Assembly (NCBI GenBank): GCA_947588835.1
Contig: CANPZS010000020.1
Location: forward strand, 1-34,990
Length of the DNA stretch: 34,990 nucleotides
Origin: an uncultured Bacteroidales bacterium
Lineage (GTDB): Bacteria > Bacteroidota > Bacteroidia > Bacteroidales > UBA932
Direction: 5' to 3'
The position numbers and the translations under genes were made by a program. Below the pieces are notes generated by a model. That model searched no databases, was not told where the DNA came from, and worked only from the letters and a program-made list of their open reading frames with translations. Positions 25,415-32,893 of the stretch are shown here, piece by piece (the first letter of the stretch is position 1; the number at the start of each line of letters is the position of its first letter).

Positions 25415-25622
25415 AACAATATAAAATGAATTTATATATGTTTTTATGTTTTTTATAGTTTTGATGAAATGTTGAAAACTATCGTCAACTATTGTGAATC
25501 AATAATTTTATAGTATAGTGCATTGTTGAAAACTTATACGTCGGACCGTCTTTCGGATGTTGACATGTGAACATTGATCCAAGATGAGGTTATCAACAAA
25601 GTTTTGAACAGGCTTTTCAACA
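25415..25622. other. Candidate chromosomal replication origin (oriC)
   Basis: The 305-base gap between the ruvB and mfd start codons holds no gene. Positions 25415-25470 form a stretch with about 7 G/C in 56 bases, suited to unwinding. Next to it are DnaA-box-like 9-mers: TGTTGAAAA (inverse TTTTCAACA) at 25470-25478 and 25524-25532, TTATCAACA at 25590-25598 and TTTTCAACA at 25614-25622. Looser copies lie at 25558-25566 and 25602-25610. TTATCAACA differs by one base from the DnaA consensus TTATCCACA. Sampled base counts show C excess on the + strand to the left and G excess to the right, and parS-type sites lie 9-11 kb away. dnaA is not in the window, which is common in Bacteroidetes. Sites for unrelated regulators remain possible. 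Confidence 0.62.
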
Positions 25623-25648
25623 TTTTTATAACAACATTCTGAAGCAAA

Positions 25649-28600
25649 ATGTTAATAAGTACGAAATCGTCCGAAAAACTCGGAAAACATATAATTTCTT
25701 CAAAAGAAACATTCTGCAGCGGCCTTTTTCTGTCCGCAAGGTGGTTCGTCCTGTCGCGGGCGGCCGTGTCCGGCACCCATCTCATAGTCCTTCCGGACAA
25801 GGAAAGCGCCGAATATTGCACGGCCGATCTCTACAATCTTACCGAAGGGGACGCAGTGTTCTTTCTTCCGGATTCGGGCAAGTCCGTAGAACGGAGCAAT
25901 TACAAATCGTCTCTCGGCGTACAGAGGACTTCGGCCATAGGCCGGATATTGTCCGGTGCGGGCAGCGGAGAACCGCTTTACGTGGTCACTTATCCGGAGG
26001 CGCTTGAAGAACTTGTCCCTGAAAGGAAACGTTTGGATGAAGCCCTGCTCAAAATCAGGAAAGGAGATGAATTAAGCTACGAAAAAATAAAGGAAATACT
26101 TGCTGGGATGGGTTTCTGCAGGACGGATTTCGTGTCCGCGCCGGGACAATATGCCATAAGAGGCTCGCTGATAGACATATTTTCATATTCTTTCAACAAT
26201 CCTTACAGGATATCTTTCTGGGGAAACGAAGTCGATAGGATAAGTATTTTCGACTGCAATACGCAGCTGTCGGTCGGGGAGACTGACGGCGCCGACATTT
26301 ATCCCGACATCGCCGCCGGCGGAAGCGGATCGTCCGGCGTCTCCATATCTTCTCTGCTTCCTGCGGACACCGTGGTATGGCTGGATTCGGCGGACATGTA
26401 CATGGACAGGGAGTTTTATTCTTCGCTCCGGGGTTTCAGAAAGGTTTTCCTCGAAATCCCCCTGTCCATAAAGACTGACGATGCCGTCTCTTTTTCCATA
26501 TCGCCGCAGCCGTCGTTCAACAAGAATTTCGACATGCTGTCGAAGGACATAGGAAACCGTCTCGACAATGGCTACAAGGTGTTTGTATACGGCGAAAAAG
26601 AGGCGCAGCTCCAGAAACTGGAATCCATATTGAGCCAATGCGGAAAGTCCATGCCCGAATTCGTCAAGGGCAAGAACATTCACGAAGGATTCATAGACAA
26701 TGAAGACAAAATATGCTGCTATACCGATCATGAGATACTGGACCGTTTTCACCGCGTATTCATAAGGCGCGCCGTTGAAAAGAGCGAGCGGCTGACCGCG
26801 AACGATCTGAGCGCGTTCAACATAGGGGACTATGTGGTGCATATAGACTACGGCGTTGGCATTTTCGGAGGTCTTATCCGCATGAAAGACGACATGGGCA
26901 GGATGAAAGAGGCCGTAAAGCTCACATACAAGGACGGGGACGTCGTATTTTTGTCAGTGCATTCGCTGAACAAGATTTCACGCTTCCGTTCCAAGGAGGG
27001 GGAGGCTCCGAAGATCAACAAGCTCGGCTCCAAGACATGGCAGAATCTTAAGAACAGCGCCAAATCGAAGGTAAAGGACATAGCGAGGGACCTTATAAAG
27101 CTGTATGCGGTCAGGAAGGCTTCCAAAGGCTACGCATTCTCGCCGGATTCGTATCTTCAGGAAGAGCTGGAATCGTCATTCATGTATGAAGACACTCCTG
27201 ACCAGGAAAAGGCTACCAAGGCCGTAAAGCTCGACATGGAAGCCCAATATCCGATGGACAGGCTCATATGCGGAGACGTAGGCTTCGGCAAGACGGAAAT
27301 AGCCGTCAGAGCCTCGTTCAAGGCAGTTTCCGACGGCAAGCAAGTGGCCATTCTCGTTCCCACAACGATACTGGCGCTGCAGCATTACGATACATTTTCA
27401 GCCCGCCTCAAAGATTTTCCGTGCACCGTGGATTATGTAAGCCGCCTTCGCACAGCAAAGGAAATTTCTTCCGTAAAGGAAAATCTGAGGAACGGAAAAA
27501 TCGACATACTCATAGGTACGCACAAGATACTCGGCAAAGACTTTGAATTCAAGGATCTGGGCCTTCTGATAATAGACGAGGAACAGAAATTCGGCGTTTC
27601 GGCCAAGGAAAAGCTGCGCACCATGAAAGAATCGGTAGACACGCTCACCCTGACGGCGACTCCGATACCGAGGACCCTGCAGTTTTCGCTGCTCGGGGCA
27701 CGGGACCTTTCCATCATAAACACTCCTCCGCCGAACAGGATACCGATACAGACCGAGATCATTCTGTTCGACGAAAAAGAAATCAAGGGCATCATAGAAT
27801 ATGAACTTAACCGGGGAGGACAGATTTTCTTCCTGCACAACAAAGTCGATCAGCTCGATTCCATACGGGAGATACTCCGCCGTCTCGTTCCGGACATGCG
27901 CATATGCGTAGCCCACGGCCAGATGGAATCCAAAGAACTGGAAAACAGGATGCTTGACTTCATAAGGGGAGAGTATGACATGCTGCTTTGCACTACCATC
28001 ATCGAAAACGGGCTCGACATACCTAATGCGAACACCATCATCATCAACCAGGCTCAGAACATCGGGCTCGGCGACCTTCATCAGCTGAGGGGCAGGGTGG
28101 GCCGTTCCAACAGAAAGGCCTTCTGCTATCTGATAGTGCCGCCCCTCGCCACCGTTACGGACGAAGCCCGCCGGCGTCTCAAGGCGGTCGAGGAATTTTC
28201 GGATCTCGGCAGCGGCTTCAACATAGCCATGCAGGACCTCGACATAAGGGGAGCGGGCAATCTGCTCGGGGCCGAACAAAGCGGCTTCATATCCGACATG
28301 GGCCTGGAAACATATCAGAAGATACTTTCGGAGGCCATGGAGGAAATCGGCGTGGAGACCGGAACCTTCGATCCTGCGGCTGAGGACAGGTATTCGTCCG
28401 ACTGTATCATAGATACCGACAGGCCGGCCTTCATACCGGACGGATACATAGACGTCAATCCCGAAAAGATACGCATATACAAGCAGCTCGATTCCATGTC
28501 GGACGAAGAGAGCATAGACCTGCTGGCCGGCAGGCTTGAAGACCGTTTCGGACCGCTGCCTGAAGAAGTGGAGAATCTGCTGTATGTGGTGAAGATACGC

Positions 28601-28843
28601 AACGCCGGAGCGAGGCTCGGGTTCGAAAAGATAATAATAAAGAACGGAATGCTGATAATGTTCTTCATTTCGGACCCTTCCTCCAAATATTATGCTTCCG
28701 GCACTTTCGAGAGGATACTGAAAGCCGTCGGCGAATCCGGCTCAGGATTGAACCTGAAACAGAAAGACGGGAAATTGCGCATAGTGACCAAAAACATCGA
28801 TTCGATGGACAAGGCGTATGGCATTTTGCAGGAATTGTCCTGA
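25649..28843 (+). CDS. mfd: Transcription-repair coupling factor Mfd
   Basis: A 1064-residue Mfd, which removes stalled RNA polymerase from DNA lesions and recruits UvrAB. The N-terminal UvrB-like part contains GQYAIRGSLIDIFSYSFNNP. The RNA-polymerase-interacting (CarD-like) domain is NIGDYVVHIDYGVGIFGGL (about residues 390-408). The translocase has Walker A GDVGFGKTEIAVR (about 540), the DEEQ box IDEEQKFGV, TATPIPRTLQFSLLGARD and HQLRGRVGRSNRKAFCYL. A C-terminal TRCF domain follows. Length is slightly under the E. coli protein. The ATG lies 26 bases after the last DnaA-box-like site; I see no convincing TAnnTTTG promoter in the gap. Confidence 0.96.
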   Translation: MLISTKSSEKLGKHIISSKETFCSGLFLSARWFVLSRAAVSGTHLIVLPDKESAEYCTADLYNLTEGDAVFFLPDSGKSVERSNYKSSLGVQRTSAIGRILSGAGSGEPLYVVTYPEALEELVPERKRLDEALLKIRKGDELSYEKIKEILAGMGFCRTDFVSAPGQYAIRGSLIDIFSYSFNNPYRISFWGNEVDRISIFDCNTQLSVGETDGADIYPDIAAGGSGSSGVSISSLLPADTVVWLDSADMYMDREFYSSLRGFRKVFLEIPLSIKTDDAVSFSISPQPSFNKNFDMLSKDIGNRLDNGYKVFVYGEKEAQLQKLESILSQCGKSMPEFVKGKNIHEGFIDNEDKICCYTDHEILDRFHRVFIRRAVEKSERLTANDLSAFNIGDYVVHIDYGVGIFGGLIRMKDDMGRMKEAVKLTYKDGDVVFLSVHSLNKISRFRSKEGEAPKINKLGSKTWQNLKNSAKSKVKDIARDLIKLYAVRKASKGYAFSPDSYLQEELESSFMYEDTPDQEKATKAVKLDMEAQYPMDRLICGDVGFGKTEIAVRASFKAVSDGKQVAILVPTTILALQHYDTFSARLKDFPCTVDYVSRLRTAKEISSVKENLRNGKIDILIGTHKILGKDFEFKDLGLLIIDEEQKFGVSAKEKLRTMKESVDTLTLTATPIPRTLQFSLLGARDLSIINTPPPNRIPIQTEIILFDEKEIKGIIEYELNRGGQIFFLHNKVDQLDSIREILRRLVPDMRICVAHGQMESKELENRMLDFIRGEYDMLLCTTIIENGLDIPNANTIIINQAQNIGLGDLHQLRGRVGRSNRKAFCYLIVPPLATVTDEARRRLKAVEEFSDLGSGFNIAMQDLDIRGAGNLLGAEQSGFISDMGLETYQKILSEAMEEIGVETGTFDPAAEDRYSSDCIIDTDRPAFIPDGYIDVNPEKIRIYKQLDSMSDEESIDLLAGRLEDRFGPLPEEVENLLYVVKIRNAGARLGFEKIIIKNGMLIMFFISDPSSKYYASGTFERILKAVGESGSGLNLKQKDGKLRIVTKNIDSMDKAYGILQELS

Positions 28844-28858
28844 AAATTCTTAAATTTG
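28825..28858 (+). promoter_or_regulatory. Promoter of coaX and following genes
   Basis: TTTG at 28825-28828, inside the end of mfd, and TAAATTTG at 28851-28858 with a 22-base spacer fit the Bacteroidetes pattern. The coaX GTG start follows 32 bases after the -7 element. It may drive the whole coaX-to-GH20 gene string. Confidence 0.6.
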
Positions 28859-28890
28859 CAGCCCGTGCATGTTCTAAAGCATTTTTTGCG

Positions 28891-29619
28891 GTGGCGAATC
28901 TTTTAGTTGAAATAGGCAATACAGCCTTGAAGGCGGCCTGGTCAGACGGCATGACATTAGGCAAGACTTTCAGATATCAGGGAGAGAAGGTAATAAAGTT
29001 CATACTTTCGCTTTTGGACAGGGAAAAGCCCGACGTGATGGTGGTTTCATCGGTATATGCCATATCTGAGTACGATGAAAACCGTCTGCGCGGCTCCTGT
29101 CAGAACCTTATGATACTCGACGGCAGATACGTTGAGATACTCGGTGCGCACGGCATACCGAGATATCTGACCTACGACCGTGCGGCGTCGGTGATGGCGT
29201 GCAGATATCTTTTCAAGGGCAGGGGATGTACCGTTATGGATTTCGGGAATACGCTCACGATAGATTTCATAGACGCGGACGGCACGTATTCCGGCGGAAA
29301 CGTTTCTCTCGGCTGCCTCACCAGGTTCAAGGCGCTGAACCGCTATTCGAAGGCTCTTCCGACGGTGAATCTGCCGGAAGAAATACTTCCATGCGGAAAT
29401 TCCGTCCGCACGTCCATAGAGAGCGGAGTCATTTCGGGCATAATGTTTGAAATAGAGGGGTATCAGAATGCCCATCCGGAAAATATGACCGTATTTACGG
29501 GGGGCGATGCGATTTATTTTGCAAAAAGGATGAAAAACTCCATATTTGTAATTTGCAACCTCGTGCTTATGGGGCTGGCGCTAATAGCTGACGAATATGT
29601 CAATAAGGCTGATAAATAA
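28891..29619 (+). CDS. coaX: Type III pantothenate kinase (CoaX)
   Basis: A 242-residue CoaX-family protein, predicted to phosphorylate pantothenate as the first step of coenzyme A synthesis. The phosphate-binding motif near the start reads LLVEIGNTALK. The family normally has D-x-G-N-T, so position 7 is Glu instead of Asp. Further motifs TYDRAASVMACRYLF, VMDFGNTLTIDF and YSGGNVSLGCLTRFKALNRY correspond to the usual G-x-DR, D-x-GTA-x-T and GG-x-I-x-PG segments with several substitutions. The start is GTG; the nearby upstream ATG hits a stop after two codons. The following gene overlaps its end by 23 bases. Fold and context are clear; full catalytic activity is less certain. Confidence 0.85.
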   Translation: MANLLVEIGNTALKAAWSDGMTLGKTFRYQGEKVIKFILSLLDREKPDVMVVSSVYAISEYDENRLRGSCQNLMILDGRYVEILGAHGIPRYLTYDRAASVMACRYLFKGRGCTVMDFGNTLTIDFIDADGTYSGGNVSLGCLTRFKALNRYSKALPTVNLPEEILPCGNSVRTSIESGVISGIMFEIEGYQNAHPENMTVFTGGDAIYFAKRMKNSIFVICNLVLMGLALIADEYVNKADK

Positions 29620-30910
29620 AATATCGTTGACTTTGTGCATCTTGTTTTCAGTATCATTCCTGCATGCCCAGGATGGTGCCTACAACGGGTACACGCCTTA
29701 TTCCATATACGGTGTCGGCGACTTGCAGAAGCCGGGGACGGCGTTCAATGCCGGCATGGGAGGCGTAGGCGTAGCCACGAGAAACAGGAGGTTCATAAAC
29801 ACCATGAATCCGGCCTCCGTGACGGCGAGGGACACGCTTTCGTTCATGGCCGACTTCGGCCTGTCCGGAAAGGCCGTCTCGTTCCGCCAGAATGATTTGA
29901 AGTCGGGAAACAATACATTCAACATCAGCGATTTCGTAATGTCGTTTCCTGTATACAAGTCCTTTTCAATGATGCTGGGGATAATGCCTTACAGCAACGT
30001 CGGATATGACTACTCCTTCATTGAGACGGATCCGGATGTCATAGGCAATACGGGCAACATCGGATACGCCGCCACCGGAGACGGAGGCCTGTACCAGATG
30101 TACGTGGCCGGCGGAGTAGATTTATGGAACAGGCTTTCGGTCGGGGCCGAAGCCATATACTATTTCGGAGACATAGACAAGGCGGTGAACATGGTGTTCT
30201 CCCAGTCCTCATACAGAAACATCGTGAGCGGCTACGTGATGCAGCTCCGCGGAACAACGGGCAAGATAGGCCTGCAATACGAGCAGCCTCTCGGAAAGGT
30301 CACGATGACTTTGGGAGCCACCTACAAGCTGAGCTCAAAGATGAAGGGCTACGTGACGGACTATACCTACGCCAACCTTGCGAGCCAGACGGATACGCTG
30401 ACCCATAGGGTGGACACCCTCGGGAGCCGGAATCTCAGGTTCGGGGACGAACTGGGAATAGGGATAGCCCTGAGGAGCGGCGACAGGTGGAGGTTCGAAG
30501 TCGATTATTTCCGCTCCGGCTGGAAGGACAGCGGCCTCGACGGCCATGCCGGATTCGCCGACAGGGGCGACGCGGTCTTTTCTGCGTCCGTATCCAGTTC
30601 GCTTAAGGCGGGGTTCGAGATAACCCCGAACAGGAGCGACATAAGGTATTTTTACAAAAGATGGACCTACAGGGCCGGAGCCTATTATGACAAAGAATAT
30701 TACAGGCTCAACGGACGGACCGTCACGTCATACGGCCTGACATTGGGGATGACGGTGCCCGTGTACATGGGATACAACGGCATTTCGTTCGCGCTCGACA
30801 TAGGACAGAGGGGAAGCGTCGTGGACGATATGGTGCGTGAAAGGTACATAGGATTCAACATAGGCGTGAACATATTCGACATATGGTTCCGAAAGCACAG
30901 ATATGAATAA
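29597..30910 (+). CDS. Putative outer-membrane beta-barrel protein
   Basis: A 437-residue protein with a signal peptide (cleavage likely after LFSVSFLHA) and alternating, glycine- and aromatic-rich segments typical of a beta-barrel. The early part YTPYSIYGVGDLQKPGTAFNAGMGGVGVA resembles FadL/OmpP1-like Bacteroidetes proteins that usually sit between coaX and a TPR-lptC pair. The C-terminal residues (NIGVNIFDIWFRKHRYE) suit a final strand. Substrate is unknown. It overlaps coaX by 23 bases and lies 18 bases before the TPR gene, so it is part of the same operon. Confidence 0.75.
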   Translation: MSIRLINKISLTLCILFSVSFLHAQDGAYNGYTPYSIYGVGDLQKPGTAFNAGMGGVGVATRNRRFINTMNPASVTARDTLSFMADFGLSGKAVSFRQNDLKSGNNTFNISDFVMSFPVYKSFSMMLGIMPYSNVGYDYSFIETDPDVIGNTGNIGYAATGDGGLYQMYVAGGVDLWNRLSVGAEAIYYFGDIDKAVNMVFSQSSYRNIVSGYVMQLRGTTGKIGLQYEQPLGKVTMTLGATYKLSSKMKGYVTDYTYANLASQTDTLTHRVDTLGSRNLRFGDELGIGIALRSGDRWRFEVDYFRSGWKDSGLDGHAGFADRGDAVFSASVSSSLKAGFEITPNRSDIRYFYKRWTYRAGAYYDKEYYRLNGRTVTSYGLTLGMTVPVYMGYNGISFALDIGQRGSVVDDMVRERYIGFNIGVNIFDIWFRKHRYE

Positions 30911-30928
30911 AAACTAAAAATCAAGTAT

Positions 30929-32254
30929 ATGAAAAAAATTATCCTTGTTTTTTTGGCCGTTTTGGCATTTTCTTCCGGCAAAAACGTTTTTGCCCAGGGA
31001 AAATACGGTGCCGACAGTGCCGAGTGCATAAAGTATCTCTCGTATTATACGGAGTATTTTAAGCAGAAGAGTTATGACGCCGCGCTTCCGAGCTGGAGAA
31101 AAGCATATCACATCTGCCCTCCTACGGCGTCGCAGAACCTCTTTATCCACGGTTCTACTCTGATGTCCAGTCTTATTTCCCGCAACGCTTCCGACAAAGA
31201 TTACGTCAATAGGCTTGCGGACACTCTCATTACTCTCCAGAAGACAAGGCTCGAGTATTATCCCAAATCGAGGCTGACCGTGCTGAACAACCTCGGACAG
31301 TATCTCATCAACTACAAGAGCAATGATCACGAGTACCTGTACAAGGAACTCGACGGCATAGTGTCCGACCTGAAGGAAAACTCCAAGCCCGCCATTCTCG
31401 TGAACAATCTCCAGGCTGGCATAGAACTTTACAAGGAAGGAAAGCTCACCGCGGACGACGTCATCGCACTTTATGAGCGCAACATAGGATTCGCCGATGC
31501 GATGCCTGTAAAGAACGACTCCGACGCCGAGGACAAGGCCCAGGCCCAGGTTACGCTTCAGTCCGTGTTCGCGGACAGCAAGGTGGCCACATGCGACAAC
31601 CTTATCAGCATTTTCGGACCCCGTTTAGATGCGGATCCAGACAACGTGGCTCTCGCCACCACCATCGCCAAGCTGATGAACAATGCCGAGGACTGCTTCA
31701 ACAACGATCTTTATCTGAAGGCCGTCACTTCCATGCACACCAATGATCCTTCCGACAATTCGGCGTACTTCCTTTACAAGCTCCACAATGCGAGGGGCAA
31801 CAGCGAAGAGGCGATAAAGTATCTTGAGGAGGCCATCGCTTTTGAGGGAGTCGAGAATTCCCAGAAGGCTGCATACGACTATGAGCTTGCAAACATCTGC
31901 CTGAAGAACAACCAGAAGGCGAAGGCCTATTCCGCAGCTCTCGAAGCCGCGAGACTCGACGAGTCATGGACAGGCAAATCATATTTCCTTATCGGAACTA
32001 TATGGGCGGCCAGCTCCTGCGGCGATGACGAGATTTCCAAGCGTGCTCCCTATTGGGTTGCCGTGGATTATCTTCAGAAAGCCAGGAATGCCGATCCTAC
32101 GCTTGCCGAAGACGCCGGCCGTCTTATCGGCCAATACAGTTCATATTATCCGGAGGCCGCCGAGGCATTCATGTATGATCTCACTGCAGGACAGTCATAT
32201 ACCGTTTCCTGCAACGGCATGACCGCGACGACTACCGTAAGGGTAAACAAATAG
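30929..32254 (+). CDS. Exported TPR-repeat protein
   Basis: A 441-residue protein with a signal peptide (KKIILVFLAVLAFSSGKNVFA) and repeated helical segments resembling tetratricopeptide repeats. Examples are CIKYLSYYTEYFKQKSYDAALPSWRKAYHICPP near the N-terminus and NARGNSEEAIKYLEEAIAF and KAYSAALEAARLDESW in the second half. TPR proteins act as assembly scaffolds. This one lies just upstream of lptC and downstream of an outer-membrane protein, a conserved Bacteroidales arrangement suggesting an envelope role. Its stop lies two bases before the TTG start of lptC. Confidence 0.75.
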   Translation: MKKIILVFLAVLAFSSGKNVFAQGKYGADSAECIKYLSYYTEYFKQKSYDAALPSWRKAYHICPPTASQNLFIHGSTLMSSLISRNASDKDYVNRLADTLITLQKTRLEYYPKSRLTVLNNLGQYLINYKSNDHEYLYKELDGIVSDLKENSKPAILVNNLQAGIELYKEGKLTADDVIALYERNIGFADAMPVKNDSDAEDKAQAQVTLQSVFADSKVATCDNLISIFGPRLDADPDNVALATTIAKLMNNAEDCFNNDLYLKAVTSMHTNDPSDNSAYFLYKLHNARGNSEEAIKYLEEAIAFEGVENSQKAAYDYELANICLKNNQKAKAYSAALEAARLDESWTGKSYFLIGTIWAASSCGDDEISKRAPYWVAVDYLQKARNADPTLAEDAGRLIGQYSSYYPEAAEAFMYDLTAGQSYTVSCNGMTATTTVRVNK

Positions 32255-32256
32255 TC

Positions 32257-32877
32257 TTGAAACTTGGCGGAAGAATATTCTCGATGACAGCAACCGCGTT
32301 TGCGGTTGCTGTCATCGTATGTTCGTGCGGCGGCAAGCTCAGGCAGGCGGAAAACCTCAATATGGACGAATCGCCCGTACAGACGCTCGACAGCATGTTT
32401 TTGGTGCAGACTGAGAACGGCATGCTGAAGATGAGGGTCGAGGCCGGCGTCATGGAAAGGTATTCCAACGACACCATGTCGTACGAATTGTTTCCGAAAG
32501 GCCTGTCCGTTTTCGCATATAATGACGACGGGCTGCTCGAAACCACGGTGCGCTCCGACAACGCCCGTCATGAAACGACGGATGAGGAAGAAATATGGAA
32601 GGCGTACGGCCATGTGGTGGTGCGCAATGTCATAAATATGGAAACCATGGAGACGGACACCCTGTACTGGGACAGGGCCGAAAAAGAGATTTATACGGAC
32701 TGCTACGTAAAACTTTTTTCTCCGAAAGGATATATGCAGGGATTCGGTCTGCGCTCGGACGAAATGGCGCGCCGGTCCGTCATAGAAAGGCCGTTCAACA
32801 GCTATGGCGTAGTGGTGAGCGACACTGCGTCCGTGATTGTGGACACTGCCAATTTGATAGGGCCTCTGCCCAAATGA
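32257..32877 (+). CDS. lptC: LPS export periplasmic lipoprotein LptC
   Basis: A 206-residue LptC-family protein linking the inner-membrane LPS transporter to the periplasmic bridge. The signal region ends in VCSCGG, giving a lipidated cysteine at residue 24. The body has the LptC pattern VQTENGMLKMRVEAGVMERY ... LSVFAYNDDGLLETTVRSDNAR ... GYMQGFGLRSDEM. I chose the TTG at 32257, two bases after the TPR stop, because it supplies the positively charged K2 and R6 that a signal peptide needs. The ATG at 32284 would leave an uncharged start and lies within a hairpin. The lptA, lptB and lptF/G genes are not in the window. Confidence 0.85.
   Translation: MKLGGRIFSMTATAFAVAVIVCSCGGKLRQAENLNMDESPVQTLDSMFLVQTENGMLKMRVEAGVMERYSNDTMSYELFPKGLSVFAYNDDGLLETTVRSDNARHETTDEEEIWKAYGHVVVRNVINMETMETDTLYWDRAEKEIYTDCYVKLFSPKGYMQGFGLRSDEMARRSVIERPFNSYGVVVSDTASVIVDTANLIGPLPK
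32282..32317 (+). repeat. 16-bp perfect inverted repeat at the start of lptC
   Basis: CGATGACAGCAACCGC (32282-32297) pairs without mismatch with GCGGTTGCTGTCATCG (32302-32317) across the four-base loop GTTT. It lies in the codons for lptC residues 9-21. No T run follows, so it is not an intrinsic terminator. The alternative ATG at 32284 is inside the left arm. Confidence 0.9.
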
Positions 32878-32893
32878 TTTTTATTGTATTGTC

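Noticed and set aside
32282..32317. The lptC hairpin as an intrinsic terminator
   Set aside because: No T run follows the stem, and it lies inside the coding sequence before the lipobox.
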